Below, piece by piece: positions 24,430-36,417 of a stretch of DNA of 64,000 nucleotides. The translations under genes were made by a program, and so were the position numbers. The stretch comes from Coriaria nepalensis (taxonomy: Eukaryota; Streptophyta; Magnoliopsida; Cucurbitales; Coriariaceae), in NCBI GenBank assembly GCA_027186245.1, contig CP114484.1, positions 9,806,001 to 9,870,000 on the forward strand. Direction: 5' to 3'. Every line of letters starts with the position of its first letter. The first letter of the stretch is position 1. The notes below the pieces were generated by a model. That model did not search any database. It was not told the DNA's origin and worked only from the letters and a program-made list of their open reading frames with translations.

Positions 24430-27310
24430 ATGCCTTCCTTTCTTTCCCTGTTCTTCTTCTTCTTCTTCTCTACGTTTCTCTGCCTACTCACTGCTCCTGC
24501 TTTGGCCGGCGATCCTTACGTCTTCTACGACTGGACTGCCTCTTACATCAAAGCCTCCCCGCTCGGAGTTGAACAAAAGGTTTTCTTTCCTCGACTCTCT
24601 ACTCTCTGGTTCCAGGTTTTCTCTCGATTTCCAGTATTCCACATCCTCATTTTCAGTTGAGTTTAGTAATATCAACTCAATTTTTTTTTTTTTTTTTTAC
24701 TGGTCTTATTGCTCATACATAGATAATCGGTATTAACGGCCAATTCCCAGGGCCCATTCTCAATGTCACTACAAATTGGAATGTTGTTATCAACGTGAAG
24801 AACAACCTTGATGAACCTCTGCTTCTCACATGGTATCTAAAGAACGTAACTTTGCTAGTTCTATTTTTGTTTCTTAGTGTTTTTTTTCAATCATGATTTA
24901 GTTCGTTTATAATGTAGGGACGGCATACAACATAGGAAAAACTCTTGGCAGGATGGAGTTCTAGGAACAAATTGTCCCATCCCAGCTGGTTGGAACTGGA
25001 CATATGAGTTTCAAGTGAAAGATCAGATAGGTAGTTTCTTTTACTTCCCTTCTCTAAACTTCCAAAGAGCTTCTGGTGGTTACGGTGGGATTACTATAAA
25101 CAACCGAGATGTAATACCAGTCCCCTTTGGAACGCCAGATGGAGATATTACAATCTTCATTGGCGATTGGTATACCAAGAACCATAAGGTCAGTATGAAC
25201 TGATATAGGTTATATATATATATTTATGTGCTTCAAATGTCGTGTGTTTTAAAATGGGTTGTTGAAACAGGAACTAAGGAAGAGTGTTGAAAATGGTATT
25301 GACCTTGGAATCCCAGATGGTATCCTCATTAATGGACTGGGACCTTATCGCTATAATGAGGCATTCGGTCCTCAAGGCATTGCTTTCCAGATAATAAATG
25401 TTGAGCCAGGTAAGTTTCTAAAGCTGCCTTCTTTCTTCAACTTTAATCATTTCTTCTCTGTAAGCAGCCCCTTTCCTTTAAGCTTGTAAATACTTTATTT
25501 GTGATCTTGGATGCTTTGTGAGATGTATCACTTTTATTGCTTTCTGCGTGCTGTTTAGAAGTACACTCATGTTTCTGTGAAGATTAACTACCCTTTTTGC
25601 ATTGTTCATATTGTCCTTTTGTGTTTCTGTTCTTTCCCAATGTTCTACCTTCTTAATAGTTAATGCCAAGGATGATTATATACCATCTTGAAATGATGTC
25701 AGTATTTTGTTAAACCCATCTGGAACAGGTAAGACGTATCGCCTCAGGGTACACAATGTCGGTACCTTGACGAGCTTGAATTTCCGAATACAAAATCATA
25801 ACTTACTTCTGGTAGAGACTGAAGGATCATACACAGTTCAGCAGAACTATACAAACATGGATATCCATGTGGGCCAATCATATTCATTCTTGGTCACTAT
25901 GGATCAAAATGCTAGCAACGATTATTACATCGTTGCCAGTCCTCGCTTTGCCAAATTTTCGGATTCATCAAAAGCTATTTCTGGAGTTGCAGTCCTGCAC
26001 TATTCCAATTCCTTGGGACCCGTTTCAGGCCCCCTTCCTGATCCCCCTACTGACGACACAGGTTTCTCAATCAATCAAGCAAGATCCATAAGGTTATAGT
26101 CTAAGAAGCATCCATTCCTTTTTGGGCATCTTTTCTTTTTTTGCTTACTTCTCTTTGGTGGCAAAATTGCAATTTCAGATGGAATGTCTCTGCTGGTGCG
26201 GCTCGTCCAAACCCACAGGGATCTTTCAAATACGGGGATATTACTGTAACAGGTGTATACGTAATACTGAATAGAGAAGCAGAGCTCATAGATGGGAAAT
26301 TGAGGAAAACCCTGAATGGGATTTCCTATCTGCCACCTTCAACACCACTCAAGCTTGCCCAGAAATTCAATATTCCTGGCGTATACAAGCTTGATTTCCC
26401 AAATAGACTAATGGGTAGACCTCCCAAATTGGATACATCAATAATAAATGGAACTTATAAAGGGTTTTTGGAAATCATCTTTCAGAACAATGCTACCACT
26501 GTTCAGACCTACCATCTGGATGGCTTTGCATTTTTCGTTGTGGGGTGAGCTAAGCATCCATTTCACTTCTGGTTCCTTATATTATTATTATGGAGCTTGA
26601 AACTTACCTTTTCTTTTTGTTCTCATTTTTGCTGTAGTATGGATGTTGGAATTTGGACGGAGAATAGCAGGAGCACTTACAACAAATGGGATGGAGTTGC
26701 TCGCTGCACTATACAGGTACTACTTCAATAGCGTTAGATTAATTGGAGCAAAACCAAGATTGATTAAAAGCTTACCCAAATGGACTATATACTGGGTTTG
26801 TTCTAATTGAAATGTATTGGCGATATATTTCTTTATGCTTTGGAGGGAGTTATTTTGTTAGTGATATGTTTCTTTTTCTATTCTGGAAGGTCTTTCCTGG
26901 AGCTTGGACCGCCATTTTGGTGTCCTTAGACAATGCCGGGATATGGAATCTCCGAGCAGAGAATCTGGACTCATGGTACCTTGGCCAAGAAGTTTACCTG
27001 AGTGTTATAAACCCAGAGGGAGATAAAACTGAGGAAGCATTGCCTCAAAATGCCATCTATTGTGGCCTCCTTTCTTCGTTGCAAAAGTAAGATCAAGAGC
27101 AGATTCGCATGTATTTCTTTTTTTGTGTTTCTGCTAAATGAAAGGAGTAAGTTTTGTGTGATTGATTTCTGAAAACTTCATTGTTCTTTGTACAGTGACC
27201 AGGCTCACAGGGTGAACTTTTCTGGTGCATTATCGTGGGGGGTTAATCGGTCAATTGATGTAGTCAAAATGTTAGTAAGCATGGCTGTTTTTGGTATATT
27301 GATCAAGTGA
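24430..27310 (+). CDS. SKU5-similar (SKS) multicopper-oxidase-like cell-surface protein
   Basis: Nine exons (24430-24579, 24723-24832, 24918-25188, 25271-25409, 25729-26092, 26179-26544, 26638-26716, 26890-27086, 27196-27310) join to 596 residues, typical for SKU5/SKS. A strong signal peptide (SLFFFFFFSTFLCLL) ends near ALAGDPYVFYDW. Three cupredoxin domains follow: GINGQFPGPILNV and WDGIQHRKNSWQDGV in domain 1, NGIDLGIPDGILINGLGPY entering domain 2, and AFFVVGMDVGIWTENSRSTYNKWDG in domain 3. The laccase/ascorbate-oxidase His clusters are largely missing, as is known for the family, so redox activity is unlikely. SKU5 guides directional growth and wall expansion in roots. The C-terminus ends in a short hydrophobic run (VVKMLVSMAVFGILIK) that could be a GPI signal, as in SKU5/SKS1/SKS2. 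There are several Asn-glycosylation sequons. Confidence 0.95.
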
Positions 27311-27675
27311 AACCAACTTGTCATTATTTACTTGAATGAAGCCAATTGTTTTAGGAATTTGTATGCATGTATGAACACTGTTAATTGGATTTTGGTACTA
27401 TTAATGAAGAGTACCAATAAAGCATTTTGATCTTCTGATTTGGAAGCATCCATCACAATCAATTCATTGCCCTATTCAATGATCGGAATCTTGTTGACCC
27501 AATTCAAAATATCTAGACAAAGTACGTAGAAAACTTGTTCTGTAATCACAACCTATTTTTAGCATACCAGAATCAAGAATCTCTTTAATTAATGGAAAGT
27601 CGAACTTCGAGAAAACATTCTCTAAAATTTTTGGAATGATCTTGTTAATCTAGATGGGAAATAACTGGGAACTAA
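27311..27675. other. Convergent 3' spacer
   Basis: The SKU5-like gene (+) and the FKBP15 gene (-) end tail to tail here. AATAAA-type signals lie near 27415 (CCAATAAAGC). I see no coding sequence. Confidence 0.5.
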
Positions 27676-28783
27676 CTACAGCTCACTGTCATCTGATTTT
27701 CCTCCACTTGATGTTTTCCCATTCACCGCCACAAGCTCGGTCTGAAATATAAGAGTTGCACCGCCTGCATTTTGAATTCAACGAAACTGTTACATAACTC
27801 GTAGAATGGAATTTTATTATTGTATGAGCTGGTTGCACCAAGGTGGCGGCACCCACTCTCTCACAGGCATGTGGGGCCCTCATTCAGGCTTCACAAGGGG
27901 GCACCCAAATGATTGTGAGAGTGTCACAAGGTAGGTTCTCTTACAAAACCAGCCAACCGGGACTTGAAAAAATGTCAAAAAATTCCCAATTTATGAAAAT
28001 CCAAATCGTTTTTGTCCCATGCAATACATAGGAGGTTAAGGAGTAGATAAAAGATGTACCTGGAATCGTTGGTGGAGAACCCTGCTCCCCATACCCAAGC
28101 TTTGCTGGAATTTTCAGTTTCCGTTTCTCGCCTACGCACATTCCCAACAATCCCTGATCCCATCCTGCCAACAAATAAACATGTTGTTGCTTCAAGGACA
28201 CTTGATTTCCATGCTGTAAAATCTAGAATTTCAATTTGAAAATCATCTTTTTGTTTACACGACAATGTTTTACAATCTGGTGTACGCAGCCTGATGCTTC
28301 ACACTATTTTAAGTCGCATGCAAAATCCTTTTTTCTCAAAGATCTATATATCAAAATGATTTTCCCTTGAACCCATCAACCAATTTTATTGGCTCCCTTG
28401 CAAATGAGCTAGTTAATAAATATTCACAAAACTATTAAGGCTTTCATATTGTCACACACCTTTAATAACTTGACCGCTGCCAAGTTCAAACTCAATAGGG
28501 TCACCCCTTTCAAAGCTTGAATCAAAAACTGTTCCATCTATGAGTTTTCCCTGAACATGAAATAAGGAAAAAGAAAATCAGATAGCAATAGATATCAGTC
28601 AAGAATATGTTCAGATGGACTCCATAGACTAAGTTTGACTAACAATCATCATTGAATTACATAAGAATTCGTCTTGTACAAAGATGATGGTATGTTTACA
28701 TCGGTTCACGAGGACCCAGAGATTAAACAAAGTTGTTCCTGATCGATCCTTGATTGTGATCTATCATTATTATTATTTTTTAA

Positions 28784-28820
<37 letters not shown>

Positions 28821-30244
28821 ATTGTCAAGAATTATTGAGGATTTTGCTACATGTTTCTTTCTGGGGTAGTTTCAGAAATACAGAAACAGTGAATTTGTCT
28901 CGATTTGTTTTCATTGAGGAAATGACAAAAGAACAATGGAAATGAAAGAGATCCCAGAATGAACTAGCTAGACAAAAACTGTCGACCTACTGACTTCGAA
29001 TCTTCACTTCTTAATATCTAAATTTTTGCATTCTTTTTAATAAATAAATAAATAAATAAAACTTGAGTTTCTTCCTACGTCATCTGGCCAGTAGGTAGGC
29101 AGCAAAAATATAACCTGCTGATGCTGCGAAATGGTCAGACATGTTCAGAGCTTAGCTTAAGCTTGGCTTGGTATGAATCAAGAGGCATTCCCTCATTGAC
29201 ATTGAACAAAGTTGAAGTAATTACATGTTCCTTTAAGATGGAATGAAAAAAAGAGTAGACTGGACAGGTATGCCTAGAAACTCCATTTATTTAGACAAAT
29301 AGAAACAGCATCGTGAAACAAACCCAGATAAATAAGCAATTGGACTCACCCGATAGTGGACTTTGACTCTATCGCCTTTGTGGGCCTGAATATCACAAGA
29401 CGCTGGCCTACCCTGTAAAGAGAAAATGGGATAGAAAACATCCTTTAAGAGTAGTATAAAGCCAACGCTATGATCACATTGCAATACTATCTAACTAGAA
29501 AACAGGGAAATTTTAGGCCTTCTATCTTAATGCCCATTATGTAAACCCTCTTATGCCCACATGAACCAAGGCAGGAAATTAAGAATATAAAAATAAATAA
29601 TAAAATAATAATAAAATAAAAAAAGAGAGAAAAAAGTAATTGTTGAAGTTGTGTGAGACATTCTGCTCCTTAACTAGATGCTTCAAGCTAATCTGCATCT
29701 AACCGCATCAGACATACATCCCATCTGCCTATGGCACGAAGATCTATAATTGAATAAGTTATATCTGTCTAATATTTGGAATAAACACATGTTTAGAATA
29801 TATATTCGCAAGGGTTCCCCAGCAAGAATGATTAAAAGCAGAGATATTTGTCAACTAAACATGACCATAAAAAATGTGATTCGAATTCTCACTTTAACTA
29901 TCAGTATAACTACCTTCATTGTTAGCTTAGGCTCAGGCATTCAATCTATTAAAGAGAAAAAAAAAAGGTACCGTGACACCAATCTGCAACTCGGACACAT
30001 CTCCCTCCTTCGCAGAAACTGAAAATGAAAACAGGGGGCGAAAATGAATCCAGAAATGATAAAATGTAGAATCGAGGCACAAATCTGAAGGAATGACCAG
30101 ATCTATAGATTACTAATAAAATCTATATTAGGATGATGAACGAACAAGATCGGAAGATTTAGGAAAGATATAAATACCTAAGGCGCAGAGGAACGAGAAG
30201 AAGAAGAAGATCGAAGCACCCTTCATCACAACCTTGAAACTCAT
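27676..30244 (-). CDS. FKBP15-type peptidyl-prolyl cis-trans isomerase of the secretory pathway
   Basis: Six exons on the - strand (30178-30244, 29972-30018, 29350-29412, 28460-28550, 28060-28164, 27676-27764) join to 153 residues, the FKBP15-1/15-2 length. A signal peptide ([20 protein letters not shown]) precedes a complete FKBP domain: [73 protein letters not shown]. The drug- and substrate-pocket aromatics (Tyr, Phe, Trp) are present. The protein ends in DSEL, a K/HDEL-like ER retrieval signal, so it probably acts in the ER lumen as a folding catalyst. The next gene on this strand encodes an ERD2-like protein, a coincidence worth noting. Introns 2-4 are long for such a small gene; a TA microsatellite (about 28790-28817) lies in the intron between exons 3 and 4. 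Confidence 0.95.
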
Positions 30245-30820
30245 CGCGCAGTCTCTCAATCAGTTCGCAATCGATACTCGATATCTGCGATATGTAGGAG
30301 GAAAGACTTGTGCGTGGTCCCGTCTAAGCTCGAAAATGAGAAAAATATTCGGTGCGAGTCGGTTTAATTTACGGCGAGTACTGATTTTATCTGAAATAAT
30401 AATAAGAATGAAATATCTCCCGTTAATCACTGACGACTCCGTTGCAATCTCCGTTTATTTAGGAGGAAATGCTGATCTGTTCTTCTGGCGCTTAAACATG
30501 TCAGTAGCCCCCTCTCACAGACTGACATGTCAGAAAACTTCGTGACGTGGCGTCCACCTAATATAAAGCTAAAATTGCCATTCGTAAAATGCAAGTGATT
30601 TTTTTTGTTGACGTTGAAATCAAATTTTCACTTATTAATCCCAATGAAAAAAAGTTACTAATTTCTGATCGTTATAATAATATTTGTAGTTGTGATAAAA
30701 GCCATATAACAAAAGCCATATAATTCAACATCGAGACATCCTTTAGAAAAAAAAAAAAAAAAAAGGGGGCTAAATCATCGCAAACAAGATACTGATATGA
30801 TAGTTACTAGGATTATTGTT
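30245..30820. other. Spacer between FKBP15 and ERD2-like genes
   Basis: Promoter and leader of FKBP15 (- strand) and the 3' end of the ERD2-like gene. An A-tract lies at 30750-30768. A frame on the + strand at 30234-30545 overlaps the FKBP15 start and has no family resemblance. Confidence 0.45.
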
Positions 30821-32461
30821 CTAAACAGGCATCCTTAACACAAGTTGGCCTTCCATGAAACTGCACATGATCAAAACCAATTCAAATTAGGTCTAGAGTG
30901 AAGAAATCAAGTATAAGAATGGTCCAAATTCATATAGATCATATACATAATGAGTATATAGTAGTAGAGAGGTATAATAAGGTACCTCTTCATGTAATAA
31001 TAACAAAAGTCAGCCAAGATGAAAGTTTGGACCATTTCGGCCAGAAATGCCAGTAAGAACCATATGTAGCCATTACCGAAGAGGTATAGATACACCCCAC
31101 GAGTCTCGTAAACCTGCATTTGGCCGATTGATAAACTTAATCACCCATTTAAGATGAATTGAATTGAGTAATTAGAGGCTTGTGGTGACCATATGCTTGC
31201 TTGAAAATTGATCACCTGAATAATCCAATGAGCAAAGGACAAGAATCTCGAAATACCCAGCGCGAACACATAATGTGCGGTAAAAGGCTCGATCATCTGG
31301 AAAATACATCAAGACATTGCATATGAAGTAAAAGAGTGAAATTAATCATTTACTTAATTAAAATGACTAACCTTGGCATTCTGCATCAAGCGAAGCTGAG
31401 GCAACACGGAAATGGATTCCACGTACACGCAAAATGCCCAAAGCATTTTGATAGGGAGGTAATGGTCTGTGTAAGGATAGACAAACACAGCAAGAACAGC
31501 ACAAGGTACCACCTGGTAAATGGATGATCAATTCTAATTAAAGATTAAGAATATTAACAAGCTAGCAAGGTCTAATTATGATTTAATTTTACCACATAGT
31601 ACAATGGGAAGTTGTCTAGCTCCTTAATGTAGGAAGATTTGAGCTTGAACCGGATCATATAGATAACCCATGCCGTGGAAATGAGGGTGGTAAAGTCGAG
31701 AACGGTGTGAATATCGGCTTCCATAACCGTGCTGCATACCAATCTGGTTGCCAGAAAAAGAGCCGTCAGCTCTTGAGTCTTCGACGACAGACCTTGAATA
31801 AGACATCACATAATATACATAATAAGTTAGCCTCAATCCCGCTAGCTAATTATGAACTAATTAAGTTTTCACAGAATACTCCAGTGCTCATATATTTTTA
31901 TACATACATACAGTAATACCCATTTGTACAATCCATGATAGATGTTTTACCATGTAAGAAGATCAATCATTGTGTAATTGTCACACATACATATGTCCAT
32001 GAAGGTCATATGGGTCAATCTCTCTCTCTCTAGAAAAAAAAGAGAAAAAAAAAATTATCGTTTTCATGTTGAATTTCTGGATAAATAAGAAACTTATATA
32101 CATGTTGGCCCTCTAGGTAGATAGAATTGTTTTAGCGTAATGCAAGTTCTTCTCAAATTAAACCACATACATATTCATGCACACTCATATGTATATATAT
32201 ATACATAATCATAGGACAAAAATATATACCGGAACAGGTTCTCTGGGTGATGAGCTTGTAGACAAGGGCAAGAATTCCGGCAACATGGATTACTTCGGAA
32301 GCAATGAAAAAATGGCTGCTTTTCTTCACTGTAAGCTTGAGGCCGATCAAACCAGAAACCAGAAGCGTAATTCCCAAGAAGATCTTCACCTTCATCGACT
32401 GCCTTCTCACCCATCCAAACAGCACGCTCACGGCCGACCTCCTTCGATCCTTCGACCCCAT
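30821..32461 (-). CDS. ERD2/KDEL-receptor-like seven-transmembrane protein
   Basis: Six exons on - (32230-32461, 31593-31792, 31372-31512, 31216-31296, 30986-31113, 30821-30860) join to 273 residues with seven hydrophobic segments. Recognisable ERD2-family blocks: ASEVIHVAGILALVYKLITQRTCSGLSSKTQELTA, FTTLISTAWVIYMIRFKLKSSY, YPYTDHY, WAFCVYVESISVLPQLRLMQ, EPFTAHYVFALGISRFLSFAHWI, ADFCYYYMKSFMEGQ. The N-terminal extension (about 55 residues, with RSAVSVLFGWVRRQSMKVKIF) marks the longer ERD2-like plant clade, not the classical 215-residue KDEL receptor. Classical members return HDEL/KDEL cargo from Golgi to ER; the cargo of this clade is not established. It sits next to, and on the same strand as, the FKBP15 gene. 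Confidence 0.95.
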
Positions 32462-34111
32462 TAAGATTTTGTCGTTGTCGTTGTTATTTTTTTGGGAAAT
32501 TTTAAAGAGCGATGAAATTGATGGATATTAATTTAATATCATAAATTACATGGAAGAATTAGAGGGCCAGAGTGAGAGCCGTTTTGAAAAGACACGACGG
32601 CCCCATGCACTTGCTCCGTCCCGTTAGGTGGCATTTATTTTCTTACTATCTTTCTTACCCAATCATGTTTCGACACCTCATCCCTACCATTATTTTTCTA
32701 TTTACGACCGTTTTTTTTTTTTTTTTTTTTGGAGTTGACCGTATTCCCTATTTTTCCTTACCTTATTATTATCACATTATCGCATTCCTATTTATAAGGC
32801 ATGCGTGCATATTCAAAAGAGGAAACTTATTATAAAATTCATTAAAATTCATTAAAATTATAATAAATTTTCAAAATTTATCCTAATTATAATCTTTAAA
32901 AATCAAATTATAGTTCTAAATATTTCATAATTTTAATAAATTTCTAAAATTTAATTTTAAATTATTTAATAATTTATCCTAATTATAGTTTAGAAATTTA
33001 TTAAAGTGATAAAATTTTTAAAACAATTTACATCTAATTCTTCAAATTTAGCTCGATTTTATATAATTTGATATCTTCTTCGATTTTAGCTAACTAAATT
33101 TAACTTAATTCTATGTCTTCTTCTCTATTTCATTTTTTATATTAATTAAATATTCTTTTTATATGACCTCGTATGATCAATATATTTTTATTTATATAAT
33201 CAATTTTTTGATTTTTCTCTTTATTTTTCTTTCTTTTATTTTTTCCGCGGATAGTTAATAAGCACCGGACGGATTATTACTTTTTTTTTTTCACTCTTTT
33301 GTTGCAGTAATATTTTGAAATTAAGAACTATATTGTAGATGTAATGATATGAATTGGTTGCAACGGGCAGATTTCATTTTCTTCGTTGCAATGCTACTTC
33401 AAAAAAAAGTTACGATAATGACAAGGTATTTCAGAGTTCAAATGTAGTGCACGACCATAGATAGAAATGAAGAAAGTGAAGATCTAACAAATCTTACCTA
33501 ACATAGATTTAGAAATCGAATTTGGCTAAAGAAGACGATTGGGTAAAGAGAGCAGCAGCTCGTAGGAGGAGGAGAATACGAGTTGAATGAATGAAAAAAG
33601 AGGAGGAAGGAAAGGGAATAGAGGATATAAGTAATGATATTAATAAAAAAAAATAATGATAAAGTAGGAGGAGAAATAAAAATTAATAACAAAATAATTA
33701 GATACATTGCTACTATGCTTCTTCAAATTTGGAAAAACACAGTAGCAAAGTTAGAATTAAGATTTAAATATAAATAAATTAGATATATGATATATTTTTT
33801 ATAATTTTAAATTCTCTAAAATTTTATGATTAATGGAGTCGAATACATAATCAGGAGTACTCGAAGGAAATAAAATCACTTGATCATATGGGGTTGTTCG
33901 GTATATGAAACAATCAGATTCAACCAATAAAATTCCGTTTAGGTAAACTGAAAAATGAAGAAAGAAAACGTGAGGCAAAAAAGGAAGAATGTTTTTTACG
34001 TACAAAAAAATTATTGTGTGGATCGTATTTATAGTGAATCGATTCAAGATATATGTCATTTTCATACTATCACATCATATATCACATCAATCTCTGCGTA
34101 GCAAGAATTTC
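32462..34111. other. AT-rich spacer between the ERD2-like and HINT3-like genes
   Basis: It starts with the ERD2-like promoter and leader. A T-tract at 32708-32730 and long AT-rich, repeat-like DNA to 33270 follow. Around 33300-33730 three GTTGCAR-type motifs recur, but I could not resolve a unit. No gene is seen. Confidence 0.5.
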
Positions 34112-36264
34112 TCATATGTACAACTCAGACCACTGACTGGAACTAGAAGCAGCAGTAGAACCTTCTTGCCTGCTAAAAACTCTGCGCAACTTAAAAAAGC
34201 ATTTTATATGACGATTATGGATCAAGACAAGGTTATCAATCATCAAGGAGATTTAATGGTTCGTGCATATACCTCAGAAGCCCATAAGCAGTCCGGGATT
34301 TACGTGGAATTATGTGAATATGGGTCTGAAATTTAGAAGATACGTATTGTAATTAGGCTGGCTAAGATTTATAAGAAACAAAAACAGGATTTTTTGGAGA
34401 ATAAAAACGGCACCATGATCATCAAAAATAGCAGAAATATGACCATCTTACATGAAATATCACTTGGCCAGCAGAAGCGCCATTGTTAACTAACAAGTTG
34501 AATGAATCTCCAAGAAACCGATTTCCTTGATGCCACAGTAATATTGATGATATGATTGGCCAAATTAGAACAGAAAATGAGTAATAACTACATATCCCAG
34601 ATCCAGCAGGTTTCATGATTGCACAGCTAATAAGGGGAACTTTTGAACACATTGCAGCTATCATCTGTACGGTAAGCCAGACAGGAACCGTACAAAAAAA
34701 AATGATGATAATAGTAATTATTTATCTAACAAAGCCAGATAATTGGAAAGCTCATAATAGGAAAATGGCTATCATTAAACTGAAGATGAAGACAATACAC
34801 CTTAATGGTAGACAATCACAGGAGGGTGTGGTGCAGCATATAACATATTTTAAAAGACAGCAGACATATTGACTGTTGTTTTCAGGTATGATTAATCAAT
34901 CAAAGACACTGAATTCATTCTTCAAACAGAATGAACTGAGATAGAAAGTGATTCCCTAGATGCTGTTTCAGAAATTCCAAATGTCCGACTTATTCAAGGG
35001 AGGTGAGAAAGCAAATGAGTAGTCATCTGCTAGTTAAAAACTTATCTAGTAGTAACCAGGGCCTGTTGTGAACTCTGCGAGCACAGCTCAGAACGATATC
35101 CACTATATGCAGTTTTATACAATGCATTTCAAGAAAGTTTTGTCATCGAGGAAAATTGTTTCCATTGTAATTACGTACAGGTGGAGGAGTTTCTTCCAGT
35201 GAAGGAAAATGAGACTTCGGTATAAATAGCGAGTGCCTAGAGAAAACAGGGAAACGACAAAAAAAAAGTTCTATAAGTAAATAAGAAATTATAAACATGC
35301 ATATAATATCACAGGCAGTCGTAAACAAGCCCATATTTCACCTTGAATGAACGATACCTTACCCAGGACTCAGCGGTCTTGTATCCAAAATACAGAGGCA
35401 GCTATCATCCTCGTTAAGCTGTAAGTGCAATCAGGGAACAGTTGATATGGGAATGGTTTTTTGAGGATGTGCATGGTAAAAAAGAGTGTTAATATGTTAT
35501 GTTCCTACTTCATAGAGGATGTAGCGGTAATAGTTTAAGCAAACTACCATATATTCATAAGAATGTCATTTCAAACATCTGATATTCCAATAATTTGCAA
35601 CATCCTAGTAATCTTACAACTCAATAAAAACAGCTCCTGATAAGCCCAGTTTACAGTGTTTGAGCCTTTGACTCTCCTGCTCATTCTATTGCTCACAAAA
35701 GTCGCATAAATATCCTATTCCCGGAAAATCAAACATGTCGAGATGATGAAGAATGAATCCTTATCAAGCCGTTCAAAGGCAAAATGTTTATATCTCCATT
35801 CTTGTATGCTCCTCACAAAGAGATGAATTGCCTAAACCACGGTTCAAAACCAAAACAGACAGCTCACAAACTTTTTCTATGATGAAACAAAAGCTATTAC
35901 CATATAGGAACTTATAAGTATCCCAGAAAAGGTCTGAATTTGGAGCGAGGCAGGTAAATTATAAGTCCTATTAGCCTCGTGACTGGAACAAACAAATCAA
36001 AATCACGAACATCCCTAGAAAGGGATTCAGTCACTTCATCTCTTAAAGAAATAGTATACAGCATCGTTTTGCTTAGTTCAAACTCTAAAACATAAATTTT
36101 ATATCATCCCGCTCCTATTATCAATTTTCTCAGCAACCAAACATATGATATGCAATTCAATCACGAAAAAAAATGAAAACGAACGAGCTATACTTCACCT
36201 TAAAAGCAATTGATTCGCCACGGATAATCCTGCAGATAATGCAGTCGTCTTGCAGATTACTCAT
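34112..36264 (-). CDS. HINT3-like histidine-triad (HIT) protein gene, probably damaged
   Basis: Seven exons on - can be traced: 36199-36264 (coding similarity extends upstream to 36417), 35363-35418, 35179-35236, 34592-34664, 34452-34507, 34273-34325 and about 34112-34181. They read MSNLQDDCIICRIIRGESIAFK, LNEDDSCLCILDTRPLSPG, HSLFIPKSHFPSLEETPPP, MIAAMCSKVPLISCAIMKPAG, SFNLLVNNGASAGQVIFH and THIHIIPRK. This is the HINT3 layout with an intact H-x-H-x-H triad. HINT enzymes hydrolyse AMP-linked substrates such as adenylylsulfate. Two lesions show. The usual start (M)EARRLA is ATA-GAG-GCC here with an upstream stop, so the first usable ATG is at 36264 and the N-terminal extension is lost. The triad exon is 53 bases where 54 are expected, shifting DCLWASE out of frame and altering the tail. 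It is either a pseudogene in the making or a shortened protein. Confidence 0.6.
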
Positions 36265-36417
36265 CGGAGAATTACGTAGTGAGCGCTCATGGTTCTCGGA
36301 TGAAGAAGAAGAAGAAGCCGAGGACGAAAGGGATGAAGGAGGAAGAGGGGTGGGGCCCAGCCCCGAAGGGAGAGGGCGAAGATGGGAATAGAGAACGGCC
36401 AGCCTCCGGGCCTCTAT

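Noticed and set aside
27975..28265. 96-codon frame on - overlapping the FKBP15 exon
   Set aside because: Out-of-frame shadow; the real exon is 28060-28164 in another frame.
33989..34336. 115-codon + strand frame
   Set aside because: Antisense to the HINT3-like exons, whose - strand similarity is clear.
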